64,000 nt of DNA, taken from NCBI GenBank assembly GCA_963582065.1, contig CAUZRQ010000018.1, positions 5,035 through 69,034 of the forward strand. The letters are read 5' to 3'. The notes beneath the pieces were generated by a model. The model was given only the letters and a program-made list of their open reading frames with translations. It was not told the origin of the DNA and searched no databases. Positions 43,769 to 53,316 of the stretch are shown here, in pieces. Numbering within the stretch: position 1 is the first letter of the stretch; every line of letters starts with the position of its first letter. The stretch is from UBA8437 sp963582065. Its GTDB lineage: Bacteria; Planctomycetota; Planctomycetia; Planctomycetales; Planctomycetaceae. The position numbers were made by a program, and so were the translations under genes.

Positions 43769-44308
43769 ATGCTGATCACGGTGGAAGACTGTCGGCTGGA
43801 ACTGGTGCAGGGAGACATCACCGGCCAGGAGGTCGATGCGATTGTCAACGCGGCCAATTCCGAATTGGCAGGTGGAGGTGGAGTGGATGGAGCGATTCAC
43901 CGGGCGGCAGGGCCATCGCTGATCGATGAAACATCTCGCGAGTTTCCTGCAGGATGTCCGACCGGGTCTGCCGTGCCCACCTCGGCCGGTGACCTGCCGG
44001 CCCAGTTTGTCTTCCACGCGGTGGGGCCGATCTGGCGAGGCGGCGGGGAAGGTGAGGAGGACCTGTTGCGGGGATGTTACCGCCGGTGCCTGGAATTGGC
44101 CGTTGAGCGGGGGCTGGAGAGCGTGGCCTTTCCGGCGATCAGCACCGGTGTCTACGGTTACCCGATCGACCTGGCGGCCGAAACGGCCCTGGACGAAGTC
44201 CGCCAGTTCCTTGAGGCGGCTGGGCGTCCATCACTGGTGCGTTTTGTCCTGTTCAGCGAGGGGCACTTCGGAGCACATGCCCGTGTGCTGGAAGAGATGG
44301 TCGGCTGA
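43769..44308 (+). CDS. Macrodomain protein (ADP-ribose / O-acetyl-ADP-ribose hydrolase type)
   Basis: A 179-aa single macrodomain. DAIVNAANSELAGGGGVDGAIHRAAG is the ADP-ribose-binding and catalytic loop region with the conserved NAAN and GGGVDGAIH; AISTGVYGYP is the second, phosphate-binding loop. YmdB/MacroD-like enzymes remove mono-ADP-ribose or deacetylate O-acetyl-ADP-ribose. Length and order are canonical. The ATG at 43769 has GGAG at a long spacing of 14 nt; an in-frame start at 43736 would add 11 residues. It is 6 bp upstream of the alpha/beta hydrolase gene. Confidence 0.92.
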   Translation: MLITVEDCRLELVQGDITGQEVDAIVNAANSELAGGGGVDGAIHRAAGPSLIDETSREFPAGCPTGSAVPTSAGDLPAQFVFHAVGPIWRGGGEGEEDLLRGCYRRCLELAVERGLESVAFPAISTGVYGYPIDLAAETALDEVRQFLEAAGRPSLVRFVLFSEGHFGAHARVLEEMVG

Positions 44309-44314
44309 AGAACG

Positions 44315-45175
44315 ATGATCGAAGCCGAACACCACGAATTTGTTGCGTCGGATGGTCGCCGGCTGGCCTGGCAGCGGTGGTCGGCCTCGCCGCGTCCGCT
44401 GCGGGGTTACGTGGTTGCGTTGCACGGGATACAGAGTCACGCGGGATGGTACGCCCATTCCAGTCGAAGACTGGCCGAGTCGGGATTTGAGGTCTGTTTC
44501 CTGGACCGTCGTGGCTCGGGCCGCAACACCGAGTCCCGAGGTGACGCGGCCCACGCCGACCGGCTCGTCCATGACGTGACCCAGTTCCTGGCCGAGATCC
44601 GGCACCGCCGCAACCGGGAATCACCCGGCAGCCCGGTCGTGCTGCAGGCGGTCAGTTGGGGCGGAAAACTGGCCACCGTCGTCGCGGCCCGACGGCCCGA
44701 ACTGGTCGATGCGCTGGCATTGCTGTATCCCGGTCTCAAGGCACAGGTTCGACCCGGCTGGTGGTCTCGGGTCCGCCTGGGCCTGGCCGAACGGTTGGAC
44801 ATTCGAGACAAGTTGGTCGAGATCCCCCTGCAGGATCCGGCGCTGTTCACCGGAGATCCCGGCTGGCAGCAGTTCATCCGCGATGACCCGCTGGCGCTCC
44901 GCGAGGTGACATCCGGGTTCCTGTTGGCCAACCTGGAACTTGACCGATGGATCGACCACGCCGTGACCGAGATCGCCTGCCCACTGCTGCTGATGCTCTC
45001 AGGGGGTGACCGGATCATCGACAATCCGGCGACCCGCAAGCTGTTCGAGCGGTTTTCGTCGCCGAAGAAGCGGTTGCTGGAATATGACGAGGCCGAGCAC
45101 ACGTTGGAGTTCGATCCATCCCGCGAGCGGTTCATTGCGGATCTGCTCGGATGGCTTGGCGGGTTGGTTGCCTGA
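44315..45175 (+). CDS. Alpha/beta hydrolase (monoacylglycerol-lipase-like)
   Basis: A 286-aa serine hydrolase of the lysophospholipase/MGLL group. The oxyanion strand VVALHGIQSHAGWY is followed by FLDRRGSGRN. The nucleophile elbow is AVSWGGK, where most relatives have GxSxGG. Asp in LSGGDRIIDN and His in EAEHTLEFD complete the triad. No signal peptide, so cytosolic. Probably cotranscribed with the macrodomain gene. The substrate is unknown. Confidence 0.86.
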   Translation: MIEAEHHEFVASDGRRLAWQRWSASPRPLRGYVVALHGIQSHAGWYAHSSRRLAESGFEVCFLDRRGSGRNTESRGDAAHADRLVHDVTQFLAEIRHRRNRESPGSPVVLQAVSWGGKLATVVAARRPELVDALALLYPGLKAQVRPGWWSRVRLGLAERLDIRDKLVEIPLQDPALFTGDPGWQQFIRDDPLALREVTSGFLLANLELDRWIDHAVTEIACPLLLMLSGGDRIIDNPATRKLFERFSSPKKRLLEYDEAEHTLEFDPSRERFIADLLGWLGGLVA

Positions 45176-45271
45176 GGCCAGGCCTCTGGCGACCGTGGCC
45201 ACCGGAGTGATAGACTGGGCCGACCGGCGGGATGGAACGGGAACCCGCCGGGGTGTCCGGGAGAGCGAGAG

Positions 45272-46264
45272 ATGAACCGTTGGCTGACATGCCTGGGCGT
45301 GGTGGCGGTGTCCGGGGTGGCGGTGGTGGTGTGGTCGGCCGAGTCGGGGCCGCTGCGCAAGACTGCGAAGGCACCGGCGGCAAAACGTACGGCGAAGCCC
45401 GTGGCGTTGAACCCCCAGGGAACGGTGTTGCTGGACCGGGCCGGCAAGCGATTGCTGCTCAAGGCCAGCGTCTGTGCCCGTGACCGGGTTCTCGAGATGC
45501 TCTGCTGCCTGAAACGGACCAAGGAACACGAATCGATCCTGACAATCGATGCCCGTGCCGCGGTGATCCATGCCGGGTTGTTGGCGCTGGGAGCCCGCCA
45601 GGGGACCGCGGTGCGTCACTACAAGGAGGTCGCACCCGGGAAATTGGTTCCCGACTTCAAGCCCCCCACCGGACAGCGGATCGAGATCTACCTGCAGTGG
45701 AAGGACAAGAAGGGAACCCCGCGGCGAGTACGGGCTCAGCACTGGGTTCGTCGAGCGACCCAGAGATATTTCAGTGCACCGCTGGTCAAGTTGCCCACCG
45801 GAGTCGTGTTGCCCAAGGAGCCCGAACTGGTCTTCGATGTGAAGAACAAGGAACTGGTCTGGTTCGGACCAATGAAGCCCGCTCAGCGTGACGTCTTCCT
45901 GAAGCTCAGCAAGGACGCCGTCTTCCGGAAGGCGGTGACGCGGTTGTTCGGCGAGAGCCAGCCGACCGAGATGCGGGCACACTGGGTGTTTGCCGGCAGT
46001 GGTTTCATCGTCGACATGCAGACGAAGAAGAAGAAGTACCTGGCCGAAAACGGGAACCTGATCTGCGTGGCCAATTTCCCCTCTGCTACGCTCGACATCG
46101 CCCAGGCCAGCAGTGACAAGGGGTCGAACCTGTTGTACGAAGCGTTCATCGAACGGATCCCGCCGATCAATACGGAAGTGTGGATCGAGTTGATCCCGAA
46201 GAGTGGTCCGGTTGGGAAGACCGCGCCACCACCGCCCCCGAAACCGCGTGGTTTGCCGCGCTGA
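45272..46264 (+). CDS. Secreted YdjY-domain-like protein
   Basis: A 330-aa protein with a signal peptide or anchor (about 5-22). The mature part follows the planctomycete YdjY-type pattern: VLLDRAGKRLLLKASVC, CCLKRTKEHESILTIDARA, IHAGLLALGARQGTAVRH, AHWVFAGSGF and NLICVANFPSATLDIA. The tail is proline-rich. The function of this family is unknown. The ATG at 45272 has GAGAGCGAGAG upstream. Confidence 0.72.
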   Translation: MNRWLTCLGVVAVSGVAVVVWSAESGPLRKTAKAPAAKRTAKPVALNPQGTVLLDRAGKRLLLKASVCARDRVLEMLCCLKRTKEHESILTIDARAAVIHAGLLALGARQGTAVRHYKEVAPGKLVPDFKPPTGQRIEIYLQWKDKKGTPRRVRAQHWVRRATQRYFSAPLVKLPTGVVLPKEPELVFDVKNKELVWFGPMKPAQRDVFLKLSKDAVFRKAVTRLFGESQPTEMRAHWVFAGSGFIVDMQTKKKKYLAENGNLICVANFPSATLDIAQASSDKGSNLLYEAFIERIPPINTEVWIELIPKSGPVGKTAPPPPPKPRGLPR

Positions 46265-46478
46265 GTCGGCCCCCGGGTGTGAAACTGGATAAACGGCGGT
46301 GATCTCCCGGGTTCGACCAGTCAGGTCGTCCTTCCGACGCCACGGGTTCACGCCGGACGCTCGCGTTGATCGCCGTGGCGCGGTTGTTCTTGCCGCCGAC
46401 TTCGGGCTGGGATCGGGTGGACACCGGTGTCGATCTACAGAAGACCGACTTCCGCAGATTCTCACCGCAGGTGTTCCG

Positions 46479-47672
46479 ATGTCCAAGGTGTTCCAGATGT
46501 TCCCGGTTCGACAACTGTTCTGGTTGGTCCGCAGGTTGTGGATGCTGATCCGGCTGGTGTTGTTTCCCGTGACCTGGTCGGTCTCGATGGCGTTCCGTCC
46601 GTTCCGCCTGGCGTACCGGATCACCGTGGCGCAGCTCCCCAACGTGCTGGCCGCTGCGATTGCGGTTGTTTCGTTCGGTTTCATCTCGGCCAACTTCGGT
46701 TCGACGATCACCGACGCGGATTGGGTCGAAGACACCGACGGGGTGCCGGCAGTGTCGTTCGATCTCGGTGAAGATCTCGGCGAGAGCGTCGACTTCGGCG
46801 GGGGCGTGGACCTGGGTGACGAAGCGGACTTCGGTGACGAAGCGGACTTCGGTGACGAAGTGGACCTGGGTGACGAGGTGGATCCTGGCGAGGATGTCGC
46901 ACTGGGTGCTGAGGATGAGTTGGAAGATGGTGTCGAGGTGGTGAGACGGTCGATCGATGGCGCGTCGGCCCGGATGGCACTGTTGATGAACGTGCTGATG
47001 CTCGAAAAGGCCGAGGCGGTGCTGGCCGGGTTGCCCGGCTACACCGCGACCTTCAGTAAACAGGAGGTGGTGGCCGACGAGTTGACCGACGAGCAGGTGA
47101 TGCAGGTCAAGATCCGACACGAGCCGTTCTCGGTCTACATGAAGTGGACCACCGGTCACAAGGGCCGTCAGTTGCTGTACGTCAGGGGTCAGAACGAGAA
47201 CCGAATGCTGGTCAAGCTGGGGGGCTGGAAGAAGAAGTTGCCGGCCCTGAAGCTCGACCCCTCGGGCTCGACGGCGATGAAGGAATCGCGGTACCCGATC
47301 ACCAGGCTGGGCCTGCTGGAACTGGTTCGCGAGTCACTGGCGATCCGCCGCGGTGACCTGGAACGGCCCGAAGGCGTGCGATGCCGGTTGAGCGAGAACC
47401 AGGAGTTTGATGGTCGGCCGTGCTACGGGTTCGTCGTCGAATACACCGGCCCGGGGGCCTCGAAGAGATATCGAAAGACCGAGATGCTGATCGATCGCAA
47501 GCTGGGCGTGCCGGTGGTGGTCCGCAACTACAGCTGGCCGGCCGTGGGCACCGATGCCGCCGATCTGGATGCCGCGACGCTGCTGGAGTTCTACACCTAC
47601 CGGAACATCAAGTTCCTGAGCGAGGTGGCCGGTGGCGACTTCGATCACGGGAACAAGGCGTACCGGTTCTAG
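46479..47672 (+). CDS. DUF1571 family protein with acidic repeats and membrane anchor
   Basis: A 397-aa protein. A membrane segment lies near 54-75, after a basic amphipathic start. Residues about 85-150 are an acidic low-complexity spacer containing five 6-residue units like VDLGDE/ADFGDE. The DUF1571 domain (about 175-390) includes GYTATFSKQEVV, VKIRHEPFSVYMKW and a C-terminal beta-rich part ending EFYTYRNIKFL. DUF1571 proteins are predicted envelope proteins of unknown function. The ATG at 46479 has AGGTG 7 nt upstream; the frame is open further upstream to 46299 but looks non-coding. Confidence 0.78.
   Translation: MSKVFQMFPVRQLFWLVRRLWMLIRLVLFPVTWSVSMAFRPFRLAYRITVAQLPNVLAAAIAVVSFGFISANFGSTITDADWVEDTDGVPAVSFDLGEDLGESVDFGGGVDLGDEADFGDEADFGDEVDLGDEVDPGEDVALGAEDELEDGVEVVRRSIDGASARMALLMNVLMLEKAEAVLAGLPGYTATFSKQEVVADELTDEQVMQVKIRHEPFSVYMKWTTGHKGRQLLYVRGQNENRMLVKLGGWKKKLPALKLDPSGSTAMKESRYPITRLGLLELVRESLAIRRGDLERPEGVRCRLSENQEFDGRPCYGFVVEYTGPGASKRYRKTEMLIDRKLGVPVVVRNYSWPAVGTDAADLDAATLLEFYTYRNIKFLSEVAGGDFDHGNKAYRF
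46806..46895 (+). repeat. 18-bp tandem repeat (5 copies) in the DUF1571 gene
   Basis: Five consecutive 18-bp units; units 2 and 3 are identical (GCGGACTTCGGTGACGAA), and units 1 and 4 differ from each other at one base. They encode acidic VDLGDE/ADFGDE hexapeptides. Confidence 0.9.
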
Positions 47673-47694
47673 GGGCGGTTTGGCTCTCGAGTCG

Positions 47695-48537
47695 CTACAG
47701 CCTCAGGTGAGCGATCGCCTCGGTGGCCGACTGGATGTAGCCGATGTAGAACGGGCCGAACTTTGCGTAGCGGGCCGAGGCCTCGTCGAACCGCATCGTG
47801 TAGACGATCTCCTTGATGTGCTCGGGAGCCCGTCCCCACAGCGTGACGCCCCACTCCCAGTCGTCGAAGCCGGTCGAAGCGGTGATCAGCTGGCTGACCC
47901 GGCCGGCGAACTGGATTCCGCTGGTGGCGTGTTCGGCCATCAACTTGGATCGTTGCCCGAACGACTCGGTGTACCAGTTGGCCTGCGGGTGCCGGATCTT
48001 GGTCATCGGGTAGAAGCACTGGATCGGCAGCTCGGGGAAGTCGGGGTAGAGCCTCTGCTGGTTCATTGCCGGAAGTCGCCCGGCGTAGGCATTCAGCTTG
48101 GCCTCGAACGTCGGGTCGTCCTCGGCCAACCCCTCGCCCTTCAATCTCTCGGCGTACTGTTCGGCCGTGGGCACGTATTCGGAGACCTCGGTGATCGACA
48201 CGAACGACCACGCCGGCTTCAGGACCGACCCGAACGTGGTCGAGCGGACCGCCTGCTTCACGCGGTCGATGACCAGCGGGTCGGGGTCGAGCAGCATCAG
48301 GCCCAGGTCGGCACGGTGTCCGGAGATGACCGAGACCTGCAGTCGCTCGGGGGCTCCATCGGCCCCGGGGTCGAGAGCCGCGGTCAATTCGTCGCGACCA
48401 CGGGCTCGAGCGTCGGTGTCGAGCCCGGCCAGAGCGGCGGCATCGACCTGGTAGTAGAGGTGGAGGCAGTGCCAGCCCTCGCTCATCCGGATGGTCGGTT
48501 CGGGGAGCGAGGCGGCGGCGTGTGGAGGACGGTTCAC
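47695..48537 (-). CDS. hemQ: Coproheme decarboxylase HemQ (chlorite dismutase family)
   Basis: A 280-aa enzyme that converts Fe-coproporphyrin III to heme b in the coproporphyrin-dependent pathway. Key residues are Tyr177 in FYPMTKIR, the radical tyrosine, with Lys180, and His203 (MAEHATSG), the proximal heme ligand. FDDWEWGVTLWGR and FGPFYIGY are typical. The GTG at 48537 gives an N-terminal extension as in other planctomycete homologues; the ATG at 48486 (MSEGWHCLHLYY) is the alternative. No other heme-synthesis gene is nearby. Confidence 0.92.
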   Translation of the reverse strand: MNRPPHAAASLPEPTIRMSEGWHCLHLYYQVDAAALAGLDTDARARGRDELTAALDPGADGAPERLQVSVISGHRADLGLMLLDPDPLVIDRVKQAVRSTTFGSVLKPAWSFVSITEVSEYVPTAEQYAERLKGEGLAEDDPTFEAKLNAYAGRLPAMNQQRLYPDFPELPIQCFYPMTKIRHPQANWYTESFGQRSKLMAEHATSGIQFAGRVSQLITASTGFDDWEWGVTLWGRAPEHIKEIVYTMRFDEASARYAKFGPFYIGYIQSATEAIAHLRL

Positions 48538-48652
48538 TGTGGAGAGTCCTGGTACTGGGTCTCGAAAGAGGTGCGGGCCGGAGGCGGTCGACTGATCCGG
48601 CAGGAGTCATCTTAGAGAGCTTGCCGAGGTCAGCGGAAGGCTCGCCCCCGGA

Positions 48653-50764
48653 TCAGCGGCCGGCCTTGGCCGGTGGCCCGAGCACGCGGACGGCCAGTTG
48701 CTTCTTGTCCCATTTCAGGGATTCGGCGACCTGCAGAGGGTAATCCCATCCCCCGGCCTTGGCCTGGTAGATCCGCACCGCCGACCGCTCGGCCGCCATC
48801 GCGATCGCCTGGGGAATGTCGAGGAAGCGAAGCACGTTGAGGTAGATCGGGCCGGTGCGATGGGACCGTGGCAGGTGGTGCAGGTCGATGCGGCGGATGT
48901 CGGCGACGAACAGCGATGCGTAGAGAGTGATCCCGGCCATCGTCTTTTCGCCCTGCATCCACAGCGGCACCCGGCCCAGTCCGTCGACCAATCGCAACGC
49001 CCCGGCACCGCGAACCACGTCCCAGGTCCTCATGCCGTCGAGCGTCTGTCCCAGCAACATGAATCGCCGACGAACCTGGGTCTGTCTCCGCTCGGCCTGT
49101 CCCCACGCGGTCGGTCCGATTCCCCGTGGGGCGACGTACGCCATCCCCCACTTGAACGACTGCAGCATCTTCTCCGTCTGCACGAACTCCGCCTTGTCGG
49201 GTTCGACCCGGTCGATCCCTGCCAGCCCGGGCAGAGCCATGCCGCCGCCGGCGAGGCTTGCCAGCAGGGATGTCCAGCCGTCGTCGTCGACGTTGTTGAG
49301 CACGACCAGGTCCAGGGATTTGAGAGGCAGTCCCTTGCGGTGCAGTACGACCAGCGGCAGCCGGATTCCGGCCTGGGAGTTGAACCAGAAGGTGTGGACG
49401 GTGACGTCTCCGGAGGTCGCGGTCGGGCCCTGTTCGAGGTCGAGTCCAGCGGGACGTGACGGCCAGCCGCGAAACGACCTGGTCACCAACGTCTCACGCC
49501 AGGAGGCCGTCTGCCTGGTCCAGTCGTCGGGCGATTTCGGCACGGCGGGCGTGTCGGCCCTGGCCGTGAACGTCTCGCTGATTGCGGTGTTTGTCTCGTC
49601 CTTGGGCAGTTGTTTCCCGAACACCCGCAGTTGCTCGGGAGTGAAGAACTTGACCGCGGTGTCGGTGATCAGCGGATCCTGTTTCTTCAGGAATCGGTTG
49701 AACCAGTGGAAGGCGTGGACGCGGAGTTCCTGGGTGTCTTTGTGAGGCCCCTCGGTGATCTGCAGGCCGAGTTGCTTGGCCTGGCCGTGGAGTTCGTAGA
49801 TCCGCCGGACCTGACTGTGGATGCGGACGACGCCGTCGAGCGGGAAGATGCGGTCCTTATCGGAGTTGGAGATCAGCAGCGGCCGTGGGGCGAGCAGCGC
49901 GGCCACCTGGGCGTAGTCCCAGCCGAACGTGTTGACCTGGAACATGCAGTCGCAGTGGCCCTCGACACAGCCGTCGACGACGTGATTGGTCAGATCGGTG
50001 ATTCCGGCCACCGGGACGGCGACGCGGATCCGGTCATCTAGCGCGGCGACCCACCAACTGTAGGCACCGCCGCCAGATCGTCCGGTGACGCCGATCCGCT
50101 CGGCGTCGATCTCCTTGCGAGTCTGCAGGTAGTCCAATGCCCGAATGCAGTTCCAGGCTTCGACCCCGGCCGGCGAGTAGCCCCGCGCGTTCCACCACCA
50201 CTTCGCGTACCGATAGGTGCCGTGGTGGATCCCCTCGATCTCACCCAGTTGCAGGGTGTCGATTGTCAGGCAGGCGTAGCCGTTGCGGGCGAACCAGCCG
50301 CCGTGGTGCTGGTAGTGCACCTTGCTGCCGTAGCTGACCCCGTCCTTTTTGACTTGGCCGTGGCCGCAGACATAGAGGATCGTCGGCAACTGCCCCTGGC
50401 GTTTCTTGGGAAGGTAGAGATTGCCGGTGACATACAGCCCGGGTCGGGACTGGAACTGCAGCTTCTCGACGGTGAAATCGGGGTGATCGACTCGGCCGGT
50501 GATGACCGGTTTGAGCGGTGTCTTGGGCGGTCGGGGCGAGAGCCCGAGCATTTCGAAGAGCTGTTCCCGGTACTCGCCACGCCGGGCCTTCCAGTCGTCC
50601 AGCGAGCGGATGTCACCGAGACATCGGTCGGCCAGGCGGCGGGTTTCGGACCGGAAATAGGCATTGATCGTGCGGTCGCCGACCGAGGTGTCGGTGGTGT
50701 CGGCTGCGGGAGAGGGAGCCGCGGTGGCCAGGAGCACGAGGAGAAAACTGACGGGGCGGTGCAT
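48653..50764 (-). CDS. Secreted acetylxylan-esterase-like alpha/beta hydrolase
   Basis: A 703-aa protein with a signal peptide (about 1-21). The first half is an alpha/beta hydrolase of the acetylxylan esterase/prolyl-oligopeptidase type: TILYVCGHGQVKKDG (oxyanion), nucleophile Ser230 in TGRSGGGAYSWW, Asp in SNSDKDRIFPLDG, and His341 in EGPHKDTQE. The second half (about 370-703) is a further domain without a clear nucleophile. It is probably a periplasmic carbohydrate esterase. The ATG at 50764 directly precedes the signal sequence. Confidence 0.82.
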   Translation of the reverse strand: MHRPVSFLLVLLATAAPSPAADTTDTSVGDRTINAYFRSETRRLADRCLGDIRSLDDWKARRGEYREQLFEMLGLSPRPPKTPLKPVITGRVDHPDFTVEKLQFQSRPGLYVTGNLYLPKKRQGQLPTILYVCGHGQVKKDGVSYGSKVHYQHHGGWFARNGYACLTIDTLQLGEIEGIHHGTYRYAKWWWNARGYSPAGVEAWNCIRALDYLQTRKEIDAERIGVTGRSGGGAYSWWVAALDDRIRVAVPVAGITDLTNHVVDGCVEGHCDCMFQVNTFGWDYAQVAALLAPRPLLISNSDKDRIFPLDGVVRIHSQVRRIYELHGQAKQLGLQITEGPHKDTQELRVHAFHWFNRFLKKQDPLITDTAVKFFTPEQLRVFGKQLPKDETNTAISETFTARADTPAVPKSPDDWTRQTASWRETLVTRSFRGWPSRPAGLDLEQGPTATSGDVTVHTFWFNSQAGIRLPLVVLHRKGLPLKSLDLVVLNNVDDDGWTSLLASLAGGGMALPGLAGIDRVEPDKAEFVQTEKMLQSFKWGMAYVAPRGIGPTAWGQAERRQTQVRRRFMLLGQTLDGMRTWDVVRGAGALRLVDGLGRVPLWMQGEKTMAGITLYASLFVADIRRIDLHHLPRSHRTGPIYLNVLRFLDIPQAIAMAAERSAVRIYQAKAGGWDYPLQVAESLKWDKKQLAVRVLGPPAKAGR

Positions 50765-50863
50765 GGGCGGACGTCCTGCTCGGTGTGACGGGTTGCAGGC
50801 ACTCCACCAAGAACGCGGCATTGTTGCAAGCGGCGGCGGCAAGTGAATCTCGGGGAACGGTTC

Positions 50864-50872
50864 TGCTATAGT
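50864..50872 (+). promoter_or_regulatory. Extended -10 promoter of the stress-protein gene
   Basis: TGCTATAGT matches the extended -10 form TGnTATAAT. The -35 (TGAATC at 17 nt) is weak. Predicted start near 50879, 50 nt before the ATG. Confidence 0.45.
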
Positions 50873-50928
50873 GCCCACCGCTGGGAACGTTTCGAGAACG
50901 GGCAGGTTGTCGCGGACGGGGTCCACAG

Positions 50929-51783
50929 ATGAGCCGACTTGACCAGATCGATGAATTCGAATCGCTGTTCCGGCGATCCGAGCGCGAGGAGTTCGTCTTC
51001 GCCGACATCCCGATTGAATCGGTGGCCTTGGTCACCGGTGATGAGTCCAACCAGTCGGTGCAGGACTCGCTGAAGCGGTTTCTGCCGCGGATCGGTGAAG
51101 CCGCCGCCTGGCACGGGATCGGCAGTGGCGATTTCAGCAACGTGGCCGAACTGCTCGAGCAGATCGACGCCCAGCAGGTCGACCTGGTGGTGACCCGTCG
51201 TCACCTGCAGGAGGAGAATCTCTCGCCCCAGCACAGTCTCGGCGTCTATCTTGATGAACTCACACAGCGGACCTCCATTCCGGTGCTGGTGCTGCCCGGT
51301 ACCGCACGGACGCCATTGGAGTTGTCGACCGAGCCGTGCCGCCGGGTGATGATGGTGGCCGATCACATCAGCGGTGATCACCGTTTGATCAACTACGGCA
51401 TGCGGATGTGCACCGAGGGGGGTACCGTCTGGCTGTGTCACATCGAGGACGACATGGTCTTTCGACGGTTTGTTCATGCGATCGAGCAGATTCCGGAGAT
51501 CACCAGCGAACCGGGAGCGACGCTGCTGGAGGAACAGTTGTTGAAGGAAGCCCGGGACTTTATCGAGACGTGTTTCGGGACGTTGCGCGACGAGGGGCCG
51601 AACGTGTCGTTGAAGAGCCACGTGGCGATGGGTCATCACGTGACCGAATACCGCCGGCTGATCGACGAGAACGAGATCGAGTTGCTGGTGGCCAATACCA
51701 AGGACGACGACCAGTTGGCGATGCACGGAATGGCTTACTCGTTGTCGGTTGAATTGACCGACGTGCCGATGCTGTTGCTGTGA
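50929..51783 (+). CDS. Universal-stress-protein-like tandem domain protein
   Basis: A 284-aa protein made of two halves with the USP alpha/beta pattern. Half 1 includes ELLEQIDAQQVDLVVTRRHL and SIPVLVLPG; half 2 begins RRVMMVADHISGDHRLINYG and ends ENEIELLVANTK...VPMLLL. The ATP-binding G-x2-G-x9-G motif is not seen, so it is probably a non-ATP-binding type. It lies 28 bp upstream of an ArsB/NhaD transporter gene and may modulate it, since USP domains often regulate antiporters. This is inference from position. Confidence 0.72.
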   Translation: MSRLDQIDEFESLFRRSEREEFVFADIPIESVALVTGDESNQSVQDSLKRFLPRIGEAAAWHGIGSGDFSNVAELLEQIDAQQVDLVVTRRHLQEENLSPQHSLGVYLDELTQRTSIPVLVLPGTARTPLELSTEPCRRVMMVADHISGDHRLINYGMRMCTEGGTVWLCHIEDDMVFRRFVHAIEQIPEITSEPGATLLEEQLLKEARDFIETCFGTLRDEGPNVSLKSHVAMGHHVTEYRRLIDENEIELLVANTKDDDQLAMHGMAYSLSVELTDVPMLLL

Positions 51784-51811
51784 GCAGCGCGAATTGGACG
51801 GATGGAGCAGA

Positions 51812-53284
51812 ATGGGTTCGATGACCGGACTGTTGCTGGCGAATGCCGAGGCGGCTCAGGTTGCGGGTGGCCACGAGGTGTCGGGCGGAGTGACGGCGGT
51901 GTTTGCGCTCCTGCTGTTGGCGATGATCGCGGCGCTGGCGTTGGAGGAGAAGATTCACGCCAAGAAGTCGGTGATCGTGGGTGTTTTCGCCGGGAGTTGC
52001 CTGGTGCTGGCAACGGCACTGGACCTGCTGCCCTTCGGCAAGGTGACCTTGCCGCCTCTGGCCGGTGAGGCGGAAGGCCACTCGATCGAGATGCCGGTCT
52101 ACATCCCGGCGATCGACTGGGGCGTGATCACGATCATCCTGGGGGCCAGCCTGTTCGTCGAGGTGACCAGCCGATCGGGGGTCTTCACGTGGATGGCCAT
52201 CAGCCTGACGAAGAAGTCGGGAGGTGATCCGTGGAAACTGCTGTTGGCCTACGGGATCCTGACCGTCGTCTTCTCGGCGATGCTCAACAATGTCACCGCG
52301 ATGATCATCATCGGCAGCCTGACCGGCGTGTCGCTGACGAAGCTGAAGCGGACCGACCTGCTGCTGGGTTTCCTGGTGGTCGAGGGGTTGTTGACCAACG
52401 TCGGCGGGTTGCTGACGCTGATTTCGAGTGTGCCGAACATCATCGTCGGCGGGATTGCCGGGATCGGATTTGTCGACTTCTTCCTGGTGGCGGCACCCTA
52501 CGTGGTGATTGCCACGGCGACGACCCTGTGGATGGGTCGCTGGAAGTTCGGCATCCACGGATTAAAGGGTGAAGAGGAACGAGCCGCGGCCAAGGCGTTG
52601 GTGGCGGGGTTTGACGAAAACGAGAGTGTGCCGAGCCGGAAGTTCTTCTGGTTCTCGATTGGAGCGTTGGTCCTGTTTGTCGCCTTCCTGGCCGGCCAGA
52701 GCGTGCTGCCGGTGCTCAAGGAACTGGGCATGGGCTTCGTGGCACTGTCGTTCGCCGGGTTGGTGCTGATCGCCTACAAGCACGAGGTCGACAAGTTCTA
52801 CCAGGCGATCGACTGGGACCTGCTGGCATTTTTTGCCGGCCTGTTCGTGGTGATCAACACGATGGAGCACGCCCAGGTCCTGGCGGTGATCGGATCGGGC
52901 ATCGAGGCGATGATCGGGGCGGGGGTCAACCTGGGGACCGGCCTGCTGTTGGTCGCCTCGGCGGTGGCCAGTTCGGTCACAGACAACATCCCCCTGGCCG
53001 CCATGCTGGCCAAGATTCTCAAGAACAACCCCGCCGATTACTCGGCCAATGCCCCGTACTGGTGGAGCGTGATCTTCGGGGCCAACCTCGGTGGGAACAT
53101 CACGCCGATCGGATCGGCGTCGACGGTGGTTGCGATGACGATCATCAGCAAGCACAAGTTGCCCTTGTCGTTCGTGGGTTTCGTCAAGTTGGCATCCCTG
53201 TTCGCCGTGGTGCAGATCATCATTGCCGTGGTCTACGTGGTCGGGTTGACGATGGCCGGAGTGTTCAGCGTGACCAGCGGCTGA
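51812..53284 (+). CDS. ArsB/NhaD-family ion transporter (probable Na+/H+ antiporter)
   Basis: A 490-aa ion-transporter-superfamily protein with 11-12 membrane segments. Signatures are MLNNVTAMIIIGSLTG, TNVGGLLTLISSVPNI, ASSVTDNIPLAAMLAKIL and GANLGGNITPIGSAST, the paired half-site motifs of NhaD/ArsB/CitM proteins. Sodium/proton exchange is the best guess given NhaD similarity. The ATG at 51812 has GGAG 4-5 nt upstream; a TTG at 51794 is less likely. It follows the USP-like gene by 28 bp. Confidence 0.86.
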   Translation: MGSMTGLLLANAEAAQVAGGHEVSGGVTAVFALLLLAMIAALALEEKIHAKKSVIVGVFAGSCLVLATALDLLPFGKVTLPPLAGEAEGHSIEMPVYIPAIDWGVITIILGASLFVEVTSRSGVFTWMAISLTKKSGGDPWKLLLAYGILTVVFSAMLNNVTAMIIIGSLTGVSLTKLKRTDLLLGFLVVEGLLTNVGGLLTLISSVPNIIVGGIAGIGFVDFFLVAAPYVVIATATTLWMGRWKFGIHGLKGEEERAAAKALVAGFDENESVPSRKFFWFSIGALVLFVAFLAGQSVLPVLKELGMGFVALSFAGLVLIAYKHEVDKFYQAIDWDLLAFFAGLFVVINTMEHAQVLAVIGSGIEAMIGAGVNLGTGLLLVASAVASSVTDNIPLAAMLAKILKNNPADYSANAPYWWSVIFGANLGGNITPIGSASTVVAMTIISKHKLPLSFVGFVKLASLFAVVQIIIAVVYVVGLTMAGVFSVTSG

Positions 53285-53316
53285 TCCGGCGCGAGGCTTC
53301 CTTCCGGCGAATCGAC

